This document shows positions 15,368-23,814 of a stretch of 31,824 bases of DNA, piece by piece. The notes beneath the pieces are model-generated. The model was not told the origin of the DNA and searched no databases. It worked only from the letters and a program-made list of their open reading frames with translations. The DNA is from an uncultured Streptococcus sp. (GTDB taxonomy: Bacteria; Bacillota; Bacilli; Lactobacillales; Streptococcaceae), in the NCBI GenBank assembly GCA_934196125.1, contig CAKPVT010000023.1:1-31824 (forward strand), in the 5' to 3' direction. Both the position numbers and the translations under genes were made by a program. Numbering within the stretch: position 1 is the first letter of the stretch; every line of letters starts with the position of its first letter.

Positions 15368-16807
15368 ATGAATAAAAGTATGGTTCGTTACCTCCTTTCA
15401 AAACTGCTCTTGATTGAAGCCTCTTTGATGTTGATACCTGTGATTGTGGCTTTCATTTATCATGAAGATATGCGCGTGATTAACAGCCTGGTCATCACGA
15501 TTGGAATGCTTGTCATCATTGGACTTCTTGGAGTTGCTTTCAAGCCAAAAAATTACCATGTTTACACCAAAGAGGGACTCTTAATTGTTGCTCTATGTTG
15601 GATACTTTGGTCATTCTTTGGAGCGCTGCCGTTTGTACTTTCAGGACAAATTCCAAGTATCATTGATGCTTTCTTTGAAATGGTTTCTGGATTTACCACA
15701 ACTGGTGCCACTATTGTACCTGATGTTGCCGTACTATCACACTCACTACTCTTCTGGCGAAGTTTCACCCACCTTATCGGTGGTATGGGGGTATTGGTGT
15801 TTGCACTGGCCATTATGGAAAATAGTAAAAATAGCCACTTAGAAGTCATGCGTGCTGAGGTACCTGGTCCTGTCTTTGGTAAAGTGGTTTCTAAGTTGAA
15901 AGAAACAGCGCAAATCCTTTATGTCATTTACCTCAGCATGTTTGCCATTTTAGTAGTTATTTTAATGATAGCTGGCATGCCTGCCTTTGACAGTGTCATC
16001 ACAGCAATGGGCTGTGCTGGTACTGGTGGTTTTGGAGTCTATAATGATTCGATTGCTCATTACAACAGTTCACTAATCACAAATATTGTCTCAATTGCTG
16101 TACTCCTTTTTGGGATTAACTTTAACCTGTACTACTTCTTATTACTTCGTAAGTTTAAAGCATTCTTTAAAGACGAAGAACTAAGAACTTATATTGGGAT
16201 TGTTGTGATTGCAACAGCCCTAATCTGGTTGAATGTTAGTGGCCTTTATCCAAGTACTGGAAAAGCTTTGGAAAATTCATTATTTGAAGTGGCTAACGTC
16301 ATGACAACAACAGGATTTGGAGTGACCGATTTGACCGTTTGGCCTTTGTTTGCTCAGGTTATCCTGCTCTTTCTCATGTTTGTCGGTGGATCTGCTGGAT
16401 CTACCGCTGGTGGGATTAAGGTCATGCGTACGCTTATTCTAACTAAAATCGCAAGAAATCAAGTGCTCTCAACCCTTTATCCACACCGTATCATGACTAT
16501 TCATATCAACGAGCAACCACTTGATAAGGAAATTAAACACGGTGTCCTTAAGTATTTGACGCTTTACGTTTTCTTACTTCTAGGATTGACCTTGATGTTA
16601 TCGCTTGATAATAATAACTTTATGGTTGTTGTCAGCGCAGCAACATCAACCTTTAACAACATCGGACCAATGCTCGGCACAAGCCAAACCTTTGCCATCT
16701 TTAGTCCATTTTCAAAATTACTCATGTCATTTGCCATGATTGCAGGACGCTTGGAAATTTACCCAATGCTGCTCCTCTTCATTCCAAAAACATGGTCTAA
16801 ATATTAG
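15368..16807 (+). CDS. trkH: Trk-type potassium uptake membrane subunit TrkH
   Basis: Pore-forming subunit, 479 residues and about ten membrane helices. The four pore loops of the Trk/Ktr/HKT family are visible: SGFTTTGAT (near residue 108), GCAGTGGFG (near 216), TTTGFGVTD (near 313) and FNNIGPMLG (near 431), each with the central filter glycine. A GSAGSTAGGIKVMR block near 340 is the intramembrane loop typical of TrkH. RBS GAGG lies 7 bases before the ATG. It is intact, as is trkA, so potassium uptake remains even though the divergent kimA is broken. Confidence 0.95.
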   Translation: MNKSMVRYLLSKLLLIEASLMLIPVIVAFIYHEDMRVINSLVITIGMLVIIGLLGVAFKPKNYHVYTKEGLLIVALCWILWSFFGALPFVLSGQIPSIIDAFFEMVSGFTTTGATIVPDVAVLSHSLLFWRSFTHLIGGMGVLVFALAIMENSKNSHLEVMRAEVPGPVFGKVVSKLKETAQILYVIYLSMFAILVVILMIAGMPAFDSVITAMGCAGTGGFGVYNDSIAHYNSSLITNIVSIAVLLFGINFNLYYFLLLRKFKAFFKDEELRTYIGIVVIATALIWLNVSGLYPSTGKALENSLFEVANVMTTTGFGVTDLTVWPLFAQVILLFLMFVGGSAGSTAGGIKVMRTLILTKIARNQVLSTLYPHRIMTIHINEQPLDKEIKHGVLKYLTLYVFLLLGLTLMLSLDNNNFMVVVSAATSTFNNIGPMLGTSQTFAIFSPFSKLLMSFAMIAGRLEIYPMLLLFIPKTWSKY

Positions 16808-16814
16808 TACACAA

Positions 16815-16841
16815 AAAGAGGAAAGCTTAGCTTTCCTCTTT
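16815..16841. terminator. Bidirectional terminator between trkH and yidD
   Basis: A perfect 12-bp stem (AAAGAGGAAAGC, 16815-16826 with 16830-16841) with a 3-base loop and T runs on both strands. The yidD stop codon (16827-16829) is the loop. Confidence 0.9.
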
Positions 16842-17090
16842 CTTTTTACGATAACCTTTATTGCGTCGAAGCGTAAAATAATCAGGCACTGGATCATCCC
16901 CACCTTCTACAAAGGGATGGCAACGCAAAATCCTTGCCACTCCCATAATGACACCCTTTAGCCCATGCTTTTCAATCGCCACAATCATGTAATACGAACA
17001 GCTTGGTCGATAGCGACATGATGGAGGGGTCATGGGGGAAATCCGTTTTTGATACCATTTAACAAGTGCAATAAGAAGTTTTTTTATCAT
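16827..17090 (-). CDS. yidD: Membrane protein insertion efficiency factor YidD
   Basis: Small membrane-associated protein thought to help YidC insert inner membrane proteins. 87 residues with the family core WYQKRISPMTPPSCRYRPSC, two conserved cysteines, an N-terminal amphipathic helix, and a basic C terminus. Its start overlaps the rluB stop by four bases (ATGA), so it is coupled to the scpA-scpB-rluB operon. In this window yidC2 is about 13 kb away and not linked. Confidence 0.93.
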   Translation of the reverse strand: MIKKLLIALVKWYQKRISPMTPPSCRYRPSCSYYMIVAIEKHGLKGVIMGVARILRCHPFVEGGDDPVPDYFTLRRNKGYRKKKEES

Positions 17091-17812
17091 TTTTGTTTGT
17101 TAACAGCTAAATTATGTAACTGGCTGATTTCTTTTTTACTCAAACGACGTGATTCACCTGGGCGAAGTCCTGATAGATCCAAAGTTCCAAAGTTCGTACG
17201 AGATAATTTATCTACCAAAAGTCCAACTGATTCGAACATTTTCTTAACTTGGTGATTGCGTCCTTCATGAATGGTTAATTCAACCACTGAACGATTTTTC
17301 TCAGGATCTACCTTAATGATATTGTAGCGAGCTGGTTTTGTCTTTTTGCCATCGATAACAACACCACGTGTCAATGGGCGCAAGTTTTCCTTCGTTGCAA
17401 TACCTTTAACACGCACCAAATAGACTTTGTCAATTTCATTACGTGGGTGAATCATTTCATCTGTAAAATCACCATCATTAGTCAAAATCAAAAGTCCAGT
17501 TGTATCCCAGTCCAAACGTCCAACAGGATAAATGCGTTCGGTAACATTTGGCAGCAAATCAACAACTGTTTTACGACCTTTTTCATCTGAAACACTTGAA
17601 ATGACACCACGAGGCTTATTAAGAAGGTAATAAACCTTTTCCTCATTATAAATCGGTGAGCCCTCAACCTCAACAACATCGCCAGATTTGACCGTTGTTG
17701 CTAGTTCTGTAACCACCTTACCATTAATCGTTACCAAGCCTTTTTTGATAAGCTCCTCAGCTTTTCGACGACTAGCAACTCCCGCATGGGCAATATATTT
17801 ATTAATTCTCAT
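17087..17812 (-). CDS. rluB: 23S rRNA pseudouridine synthase of the RluB type
   Basis: Makes a pseudouridine in helix 89 of 23S rRNA. 241 residues with an N-terminal S4 RNA-binding domain (MRINKYIAHAGVASRRKAEE) and a catalytic domain with GRLDWDTTGLLILTNDG, which holds the catalytic Asp. The NHQVKKMFESVG block is typical of the RsuA/RluB/RluF family. RBS AAAGGAAAGAG. RluB is preferred because of the conserved position after scpB, though RsuA-family members can be hard to separate by sequence alone. Confidence 0.9.
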   Translation of the reverse strand: MRINKYIAHAGVASRRKAEELIKKGLVTINGKVVTELATTVKSGDVVEVEGSPIYNEEKVYYLLNKPRGVISSVSDEKGRKTVVDLLPNVTERIYPVGRLDWDTTGLLILTNDGDFTDEMIHPRNEIDKVYLVRVKGIATKENLRPLTRGVVIDGKKTKPARYNIIKVDPEKNRSVVELTIHEGRNHQVKKMFESVGLLVDKLSRTNFGTLDLSGLRPGESRRLSKKEISQLHNLAVNKQK

Positions 17813-17893
17813 TCTCTTTCCTTTACTACATGCTATAAAATACCAATTGATTTTATTGTTATTTTACAGTATTTCGTTATTTTTAGCGACTGT

Positions 17894-18460
17894 CTAACCT
17901 TCTTCAGGCAAGCCAGAATTATCAAAAAGAGTCATTTCCTCATCAACCAACTCAATATTGGAAGCATCGATTAATTCACTCAAGTCGTTAATGCCCATGA
18001 AATCTAAGAAATAATCAGTTGTCGCATATAGATTTGGACGACCAATAACTTCTTTTTTCCCTGCTTCTGTAATCAGTCCCAAAGCCATTAGTTTGCTAAT
18101 AGCACTGCTTGAATTCACCCCACGAATATCATCAACTTCAATACGTGTAATAGGTTGCTTATAAGCAATAATAGATAGAACTTCTAAACTCGCACGTGAT
18201 AAACTTTGGTTAACAGTTGCCTTAGCAAACTCTCGTAGTAAGTCAGCAAAGATTTCCTTCGTTACAATTTTATAATTACCTGCGGTTTCAATCAGAAAGA
18301 GACTTGATGTCTCATCTGTTTCATATTTTTGGGCTAATTTTTCCAATTGTTGTTGGAGAGCTGTCGGTGTTAAATTAACCATACTAGCCAAATGTCGCAA
18401 GCTCAATCCCTCTTCACCTGCCACAAAAAGGAGGGCTTCAATCTGAGCTAAATAGTTCAT
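17894..18460 (-). CDS. scpB: Segregation and condensation protein B
   Basis: Kleisin-associated subunit of the SMC condensin complex. 188 residues with two winged-helix domains: the first starts YLAQIEALLFVAGEEGLSLR, the second contains LSRASLEVLSIIAYKQPITR and DIRGVNSSSAI, the best conserved blocks of ScpB. The ATG follows AAGGAAG. It lies 55 bases after scpA on the same strand. Confidence 0.95.
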   Translation of the reverse strand: MNYLAQIEALLFVAGEEGLSLRHLASMVNLTPTALQQQLEKLAQKYETDETSSLFLIETAGNYKIVTKEIFADLLREFAKATVNQSLSRASLEVLSIIAYKQPITRIEVDDIRGVNSSSAISKLMALGLITEAGKKEVIGRPNLYATTDYFLDFMGINDLSELIDASNIELVDEEMTLFDNSGLPEEG

Positions 18461-18515
18461 GTAACTTCCTTTCTTAATCCTCTTTTGCTAAATACCTTCT
18501 ACAAGATTTGACAGC

Positions 18516-19220
18516 TTAGCTAACACTTCGTAAAACAATGTCACCAAAATTTTCTTCTTGTTCAACCTCAACTTCGTGAACTTTGATTAATTCCAAAGTT
18601 GCCAAAAAAATGGTAATCATTTCAGGAAGTGTCTGGCATTCACGAAAAACGGTTGTCAACACTAGTTTTTTTGTCGCATTAAGACGTTCCACAATGATTA
18701 TCATCATGTCCTCGATACGATAATCATCACGTTCGATAACTGTATTGCTATTTTTTAATTCTTTTTGTTTTTCAGCCATGACATGCGAAAACGATAAGAA
18801 CAAATCCATGACCGTCTTATCGTGTGTTAACACAGCATCCTCAAAAATTAATTCTTGCTTTGGTTTTGAATAGAATTTAGCACGTTCGTCGTGCTGCGCT
18901 GACAGTTCCTCACTAATCGCTTTAAAGCGGCGATATTCCTCAATTTGGGCCAGCAATTCTTGTTCAGGGTCATTTTCTTCTGGCTCTGCCTCGACAACTT
19001 TTGGCAAAAGCTTACGGCTTTTAATCAACATCAGCTGACTTGCCATAACCATATATTCACCAGCCACTTCCAATTTCATGGCTTGCAAGGTTGAAATATA
19101 AGCCAAATATTGCTCAATAACTTCTACAATTGGCACATCATAAATATCCATTTGGTATTTTGAAACCAAGTGCAAAAGCAAATCCAGAGGCCCTTCAAAA
19201 TCTTTTAACTTAATATCCAT
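18516..19220 (-). CDS. scpA: Segregation and condensation protein A (kleisin)
   Basis: Bridges the SMC heads in bacterial condensin. 234 residues. The N-terminal FEGPLDLLLHLVSKYQMDIYD motif binds the SMC neck, the acidic middle (VEAEPEENDPEQE) is the linker, and the C-terminal winged helix binds the SMC cap. The start overlaps the stop of the xerD-like gene by one base, so translation is coupled. The smc gene is elsewhere. Confidence 0.95.
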   Translation of the reverse strand: MDIKLKDFEGPLDLLLHLVSKYQMDIYDVPIVEVIEQYLAYISTLQAMKLEVAGEYMVMASQLMLIKSRKLLPKVVEAEPEENDPEQELLAQIEEYRRFKAISEELSAQHDERAKFYSKPKQELIFEDAVLTHDKTVMDLFLSFSHVMAEKQKELKNSNTVIERDDYRIEDMMIIIVERLNATKKLVLTTVFRECQTLPEMITIFLATLELIKVHEVEVEQEENFGDIVLRSVS

Positions 19221-19960
19221 TATTTATAAAATTTCTCTAAAGTCACTGGACTTTTAAGGCCCAGATTACGACTAACCTCCAATATTGATTTACCTGCTGC
19301 TTTTTGATGTAAAATGTATTGCTGGCGAATTGCCTGCGCAGATAAGTAATCTAAATCCATGGTTGCTAAAAATGATTTTAGTTGATTGAAAAACCACTGA
19401 CGTGAATAAGTTTTCCCTTGATTGTCAAAAAGATAAAGCTGATTCTCTGAAGAACTTGCTGCCACATAAGGCAATAATTTTTCAGGAAGCTCTAAAACCC
19501 TCACTAAACCAGCTCTTTGCATGCGCAAAACAGCAAAAGTCAAATCAAAATCAGCAACTTTTAACTGTTGAATGTCGCTTGGTGATAAACCAAGCTCAAT
19601 CATCAAAAGCGCAATTAGCTGCCCTGTTTGACAATTCGTTTCCTGATAAAAAGAACGATAATCCAAAAGCGCTAGTTCAACTGGTTTTGGTGTTATTTTC
19701 TCTTTATTACTCAACTTGTAAAAATGGTTCAGTCGGTCTGTTTCGTATAAGAAATACAGAAACTGATTGACCGCTGAAATTTTTCGTTTTTTAGCCGAAG
19801 CTTTTAAAGGTGACAAAGAGTGTTCATACAATGCCAGCTTTTCTTTGCTAACTTTGCCATCAATAACTTCAACGAATTGTTGCAAATCGTAAAAATAGGC
19901 ATTCTTTGTATTTTCAGATAAGGGCTTGCTATCAATAAAATCTTGGATAAAATCAATCAT
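19220..19960 (-). CDS. XerD-like tyrosine recombinase homologue, probably not catalytic
   Basis: 246 residues, shorter than a true XerD (about 300). The N-terminal core-binding domain and a C-terminal integrase-like domain are recognisable, and the final VTLEKFYK keeps a tyrosine at the nucleophile position. The first catalytic arginine is missing: where XerD has GLRxSE this protein has GLSPSDIQQL. The HxxR block is also replaced (LSAQAIRQQYI). Streptococci carry this protein in the same place between cbpB and scpA, with their real dif recombinase XerS elsewhere. A structural or regulatory role is possible, but none can be stated. Confidence 0.88.
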   Translation of the reverse strand: MIDFIQDFIDSKPLSENTKNAYFYDLQQFVEVIDGKVSKEKLALYEHSLSPLKASAKKRKISAVNQFLYFLYETDRLNHFYKLSNKEKITPKPVELALLDYRSFYQETNCQTGQLIALLMIELGLSPSDIQQLKVADFDLTFAVLRMQRAGLVRVLELPEKLLPYVAASSSENQLYLFDNQGKTYSRQWFFNQLKSFLATMDLDYLSAQAIRQQYILHQKAAGKSILEVSRNLGLKSPVTLEKFYK

Positions 19961-20420
19961 CTTTCGGAGTAATCGTGTAATAATCAGTGAAATCGTGTAA
20001 AAGGCTATTCACCGCCTTTAGAATCGATTTACGAGTAATAATGCCCAAAAACTGGTCATTTTTATCTAAAACAGGTAAAAATGGATAATCTACCAAAAGG
20101 TGCATGATATCCGTCAAATTCGACGTTTCACTAATCGTTTCCATTTTAGTATTTACCATTTTACCAATATCTATTTGAGCTAGTTCCCAGTCTGTCAGCT
20201 GATTTTTAGCCTGATAAGACATAATATCCGCAATACTAATGGTTCCAACATATTTTTTATCTTTGGTAATAACTGGAACACGCGAATAACCATTGTTAGC
20301 TAATAAAAGCATGGCATGGTCAGAATTATGAGTATCAATAAAAATAGCTAAATCCTCTGCTGGAATCAAATAATGTTCCAAATGACTGAGAAGAAACTCT
20401 TCAAATTCTTTTGCTATCAT
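19953..20420 (-). CDS. cbpB: CBS-pair protein of the CbpB/DarB family (c-di-AMP binding)
   Basis: 155 residues made almost entirely of two CBS motifs (SRVPVITKDKKYVGTISIAD, and FLPVLDKNDQFLGIITRKS). Relatives in Listeria (CbpB) and Bacillus (DarB) bind c-di-AMP and, when free of it, activate the stringent-response enzyme Rel and pyruvate carboxylase. The family match is good; the ligand is inferred. It overlaps the upstream phosphodiesterase gene by four bases and the downstream xerD-like gene by eight. Confidence 0.85.
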   Translation of the reverse strand: MIAKEFEEFLLSHLEHYLIPAEDLAIFIDTHNSDHAMLLLANNGYSRVPVITKDKKYVGTISIADIMSYQAKNQLTDWELAQIDIGKMVNTKMETISETSNLTDIMHLLVDYPFLPVLDKNDQFLGIITRKSILKAVNSLLHDFTDYYTITPKDD

Positions 20421-20938
20421 CTGTCAAATTCCTTAGAAAGTTCAGGGAAAAGGTCGTGATTACGTGTGTAATAATTTACCTTAATCTTATCATCAGTAAT
20501 GTCAACTTTGGCATAGAGTTTTTCTTTCACATCACCACGTGGTTGTAAAACACTACCTGGGTTGATAAAGATTGTTTTGCCATTGCGCCAAGCTGCTGGA
20601 CGATGTAGATGACCATAAAGGCAAATATCAGCATCCGCTTCTTGGGCAAATAAATCCAATCTATCCCACGTAAAATTAATATTATAAAGATGACCGTGTG
20701 TTTGTGCCACAACAACATCACCGAGATAAGTGATTAATCTTTCAGGATAACCATTGTCATAATCGCAGTTGCCACGAACCACCTTGATACCTTCCCAAAT
20801 CGTGTCCGAACTTGGCAATTCAGAATCACCATTGTGGAAAATAGCATCTACTTCCCCTTGGTATTTTGTCTTAATATCATTGATAATCTCACGGTCGCCA
20901 TGAGAGTCACTCATTACAATTATTGTTTTGTTTGCCAT
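20417..20938 (-). CDS. YfcE/MJ0936-family metallophosphoesterase
   Basis: 173 residues of the calcineurin-like fold. The metal ligands are in SDSHGD (residues 10-15), HNGDSE, VRGNCD, and the paired QTHGHLY and YGHLHRPA. FINPGS follows as in all family members. Such enzymes hydrolyse phosphodiesters in vitro; the natural substrate is unknown. Its start lies 19 bases inside the end of rdgB. Confidence 0.9.
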   Translation of the reverse strand: MANKTIIVMSDSHGDREIINDIKTKYQGEVDAIFHNGDSELPSSDTIWEGIKVVRGNCDYDNGYPERLITYLGDVVVAQTHGHLYNINFTWDRLDLFAQEADADICLYGHLHRPAAWRNGKTIFINPGSVLQPRGDVKEKLYAKVDITDDKIKVNYYTRNHDLFPELSKEFDR

Positions 20939-21936
20939 ACTGGAAATGCCTCCATTAATTTCTTAACAGCCAATCCTCTGTGCGAAATATCATTTTTTTC
21001 TTCAGCAGTCAACTCAGCTGCGTGACGTCCAGTTTCACCGACCATAAACAATGGGTCATAGCCAAAGCCGTTATCGCCTTTTGCTTCCATTGCAATGTAT
21101 CCTGGCCAGTCAGCTTCAACAACTAAACTGTCTTTGTCTGGTGCTGCAACCACCAAAGTAGTATGGAATTGTGCAGAACGGTCTTTATGGTCAAATACCA
21201 TAGCCAACTCATGAAGTAATTTGGCATTATTTGATTCATCTGTCGCATCTGGTCCAGAAAAACGAGCTGACCAAACCCCAGGAAGTCCACCAAGAGCATC
21301 AACTTTCAATCCTGAATCATCTGCCAAGACCATTTTTCCTGTCAATTTTGAAATGGTTTCAGCTTTCAAACGTGCATTTTCCTCAAAAGTCATGCCAGTT
21401 TCTTCAACTTCTGGTAAATCAGGATAATCATTAAGATTTTCAACCTTGATACCGATTTTTTCAAACATCTTACGGAATTCTTTGGTCTTGCCTTCATTAC
21501 GTGTTGCAATCAAAATCGTATCACCAAAGGCAGTTTCAGAAGTTTGTCCAAAGAAAGCCGATGCTTCAACACCATTTTCTGGCAAATGAACCAAGAGCAA
21601 TTGTTCAGCTTCCGTAACAATCACTGCTCCCGCACGTTGTGTCACTTCAAGCTTGCGATTTGTTTCTTGATTAATCATATCAGCGACAAAACGAATCAAT
21701 TGAAAATCTGATGATTTTTTCACAACAGTCACATTATAACCATTTCTATCATCGGAATGACAATCTCCGTGGCAATTGCCACAACACTTGCTTGTGTTCA
21801 ATTTAGCCAGTTGTTGACTTAATTCATACACGGCATCATCGCAAACATTTCCTAAACCTGAAATGGCATTAAATCCGCCCCATTCACCAAGAAACCAATT
21901 TTCTGCATCTTTATACTCATAAATTTTATCAGTCAT
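20920..21936 (-). CDS. rdgB: dITP/XTP pyrophosphatase with an N-terminal extension
   Basis: House-cleaning HAM1-family enzyme that hydrolyses dITP and XTP so they are not built into nucleic acids. 338 residues: the HAM1 domain occupies about 138-335, starting DTILIATRNEGKTKEF, with LADDSGLKVDALGG and DISHRGLAVKK as active-site blocks. The first 137 residues form an extra domain that streptococcal RdgB proteins often have. In it, residues 51-60 read CCGNCHGDCH, four Cys and two His in ten positions, which could bind a metal. The gene is in the murI-rdgB-yfcE order usual for streptococci. Confidence 0.93.
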   Translation of the reverse strand: MTDKIYEYKDAENWFLGEWGGFNAISGLGNVCDDAVYELSQQLAKLNTSKCCGNCHGDCHSDDRNGYNVTVVKKSSDFQLIRFVADMINQETNRKLEVTQRAGAVIVTEAEQLLLVHLPENGVEASAFFGQTSETAFGDTILIATRNEGKTKEFRKMFEKIGIKVENLNDYPDLPEVEETGMTFEENARLKAETISKLTGKMVLADDSGLKVDALGGLPGVWSARFSGPDATDESNNAKLLHELAMVFDHKDRSAQFHTTLVVAAPDKDSLVVEADWPGYIAMEAKGDNGFGYDPLFMVGETGRHAAELTAEEKNDISHRGLAVKKLMEAFPVWQTKQ

Positions 21937-21953
21937 TTATTACAATCCTATTT

Positions 21954-22763
21954 CTATTTGTTCAGCTTTTTCAAATCAACGTGTTGCACATCAATATCTT
22001 TAGCAAGCCAATTCACAGCAATTTCTTTGAAACTCTGGCTACTTGCTGTTGTGTAAAACGCATGAGTCACGTCATCTTGTGTACGACTGCGATTAATTTC
22101 AAAGTAATTTAACAAAACCGATACATCACGAATACATTCAGCCCCACTATCAATAAGTTTGACATTCGGTCCCATTACGTTTTGAATAATCGGACGAAGC
22201 AAAGGATAGTGTGTACATCCGAGCACTAATGTATCGACTTTACCAACAAGCGGTGCTAACGTTTCATAAACAACTTTTTTAGCAACACTTGATGTCATTT
22301 CGTTAGATTCTACAAGAGGAGCAAATTTAGGACAAGAGAGGCTTGTAACGTTCATTTGCGGTGCCAATAATTTTATTTTTTGATGATAAATATCCGACTT
22401 GATTGTCATCGGCGTTCCAATCACACCTATCTTTCCATTACGAGTTGATTTAATGGCTGCGCTAGAACCTGGCAAAATAACTCCCAAAACAGGAATATCC
22501 AACTTTTCCTTAACTTCTTCCCAAGCGACTGCTGTTGCGGTATTGCAAGCAAATACAATCATCTTAACATTTTGTGTCAAGAGAAAATTAACCAATTCCC
22601 AAGTGTATTCACGAATCTGTTCAGCAGGTCTAGGACCGTACGGCGCTCTAGCCGAATCTCCAATATATACAATTTCTTCATGTGGCAGCTGACGCATTAA
22701 CTCACGTACAACTGTTAATCCACCAACTCCAGAATCTAAAAAACCAATTGGTCTATTATCCAT
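21954..22763 (-). CDS. murI: Glutamate racemase
   Basis: Makes D-glutamate for peptidoglycan. 269 residues. The two catalytic cysteines are Cys73 (FACNTATA) and Cys183 (LGCTHYPLL), the second next to His185; FLDSGVGGLTV at the N terminus and YIGDSARAPYG are substrate-binding blocks. It is the first gene of the long minus-strand cluster running to yidD. The upstream terminator hairpin ends only 33 bases before the ATG, leaving almost no room for a separate promoter downstream of it. Confidence 0.96.
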   Translation of the reverse strand: MDNRPIGFLDSGVGGLTVVRELMRQLPHEEIVYIGDSARAPYGPRPAEQIREYTWELVNFLLTQNVKMIVFACNTATAVAWEEVKEKLDIPVLGVILPGSSAAIKSTRNGKIGVIGTPMTIKSDIYHQKIKLLAPQMNVTSLSCPKFAPLVESNEMTSSVAKKVVYETLAPLVGKVDTLVLGCTHYPLLRPIIQNVMGPNVKLIDSGAECIRDVSVLLNYFEINRSRTQDDVTHAFYTTASSQSFKEIAVNWLAKDIDVQHVDLKKLNK

Positions 22764-22796
22764 AGAATCTTCTTTCTAATCATGGACTTAGAAAAA

Positions 22797-22820
22797 ACTC
22801 AGTTGGTGAGCCAACTGAGT
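22797..22820 (-). terminator. Terminator or attenuator between yneF and murI
   Basis: A perfect 10-bp stem (ACTCAGTTGG, 22797-22806 with 22811-22820), 4-base loop and TTTTTT on the minus strand. It sits 33 bases before murI, so it may limit rather than end transcription into murI. Confidence 0.8.
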
Positions 22821-22935
22821 CATTCATTTCTGAGCTCTGTGCTCGAAAATCTTAGCCAAAAGACTGACTTTTTGGAATATCAACGACACCAATCACAGCA
22901 ATTGACAATTATTTTTTCAAACCAAAGCTTAAAGA

Positions 22936-23178
22936 TTATTTTTTAGCTTTTGCTGCAGCTGCTTTTGATTGTTTGATAATGTTACGATAAGTTTGTTGAA
23001 TCTTAGCTTCGCTAGGTTTTTGACCCATTTGGCTCATCATTTCACGGATCGCATCAGGCGTTAAACGTGGGTGTTCACCAATTTCCTTTTCAAACTGTTT
23101 ACGAGCAATAAAAACGCCGCCAACAAGGCCACCAAGAAGGGCAACCAAAACTAACAAAATCCAAAGAAATGTTGTCAT
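22936..23178 (-). CDS. YneF-family (UPF0154) small membrane protein
   Basis: 80 residues: one N-terminal membrane helix (about 2-25, TTFLWILLVLVALLGGLVGG) and a short cytoplasmic part with NPxxTPDAIR-like HPRLTPDAIREMMSQMGQKP, the signature of the family, then a Lys/Ala-rich tail. The function is unknown in all members. The ATG at 23178 follows GGAG; an upstream in-frame start at 23262 would add 28 residues that block the N-terminal helix position. Confidence 0.9.
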   Translation of the reverse strand: MTTFLWILLVLVALLGGLVGGVFIARKQFEKEIGEHPRLTPDAIREMMSQMGQKPSEAKIQQTYRNIIKQSKAAAAKAKK

Positions 23179-23276
23179 GAATATTTTTCTCCTAAGTTTT
23201 TCTACAACATCATTATAGCAGAAATAGAAATAGTTTACAAATTCTTGGATGGTTTTTATCAAATGAATTGTAAGTC

Positions 23277-23290
23277 TTTTTAACTAAAAA
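23277..23290 (+). repeat. Left copy of a 14-bp direct repeat flanking the element remnant
   Basis: TTTTTAACTAAAAA. The identical 14 bases recur at 26821-26834. It has the T-run/A-run shape of Tn916-type target sites. Here it also lies in a longer palindrome (GTAAG...CTTAC, 23270-23296). Confidence 0.5.
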
Positions 23291-23396
23291 GCTTACTAAA
23301 TTTCTGTTTATCTTTTCATAAGTTGATAAGCTGGCATTTACCAGCATGAAAATGCAACCAAAAGTAGTAAATGAGTAGTATATATAAGCTCCGATA

Positions 23397-23814
23397 TTAA
23401 CAAGCCAGTCTTTTCAGCTCCACTTTTTCAGACTGAAATGTACCGTGTGCGTCACAGCAAAGTGTCATGGTTATGTTAGCGTGTCCCATGAGATATTGGA
23501 GAGTTTTTGAGTTCATTCCTCTGTTTGTCATATTCTACAGTAAGTATGTCGGAATGAATGTGGTGTGATGTTCAGTAACTTGTCCGTGTGATACTTGTTA
23601 TACTTGTTAGTCAGTTCTCGCACCAGCCCCTCATATCCAACGGGTCATTTTTCAGTAGTCCTCTTGATATTCTTTCCTTGACTATTCTTCTTGTCATAGA
23701 TCTGGCAGACTGTCATTTTACCGCCGACTGTGTCGATACCATCGTTACGTTTTTTATCTGTGCTTCTTTTTCCCTCAATGATATACCATCACGCTTCCCA
23801 GCAGGTGTCTTTTT
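23397..23814 (-). pseudogene. int: Tn916-type tyrosine integrase, decayed remnant
   Basis: Three pieces in shifted frames match the Tn916 integrase from memory. KTPAGKRDGISLREKEAQI and DGIDTVGGKMTVCQIYDKKN are from the N-terminal half. After a large deletion come GLVRELTNKYNKYH and ITPHSFRHTYC, with the catalytic HxxR. Then, after a one-base loss, NRGMNSKTLQYLMGHANITM runs to the stop at 23397. The tyrosine region reads LCCDAHGTF where Tn916 has NYYAHATF, so the nucleophile is also lost. The gene reads outward toward the repeat at 23277, as int does in Tn916. Confidence 0.9.

Noticed and set aside
22821..22935. A small gene remnant between yneF and murI
   Set aside because: One frame reads a few plausible residues (GVVDIPKSQSFG) but it has stops on both sides and no start or ribosome binding site.
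23230..23400. Coding sequence between the YneF-like gene and the integrase remnant
   Set aside because: Only short hairpins (GCTGG/CCAGC near 23330-23345) and AT-rich DNA; no frame with family features.
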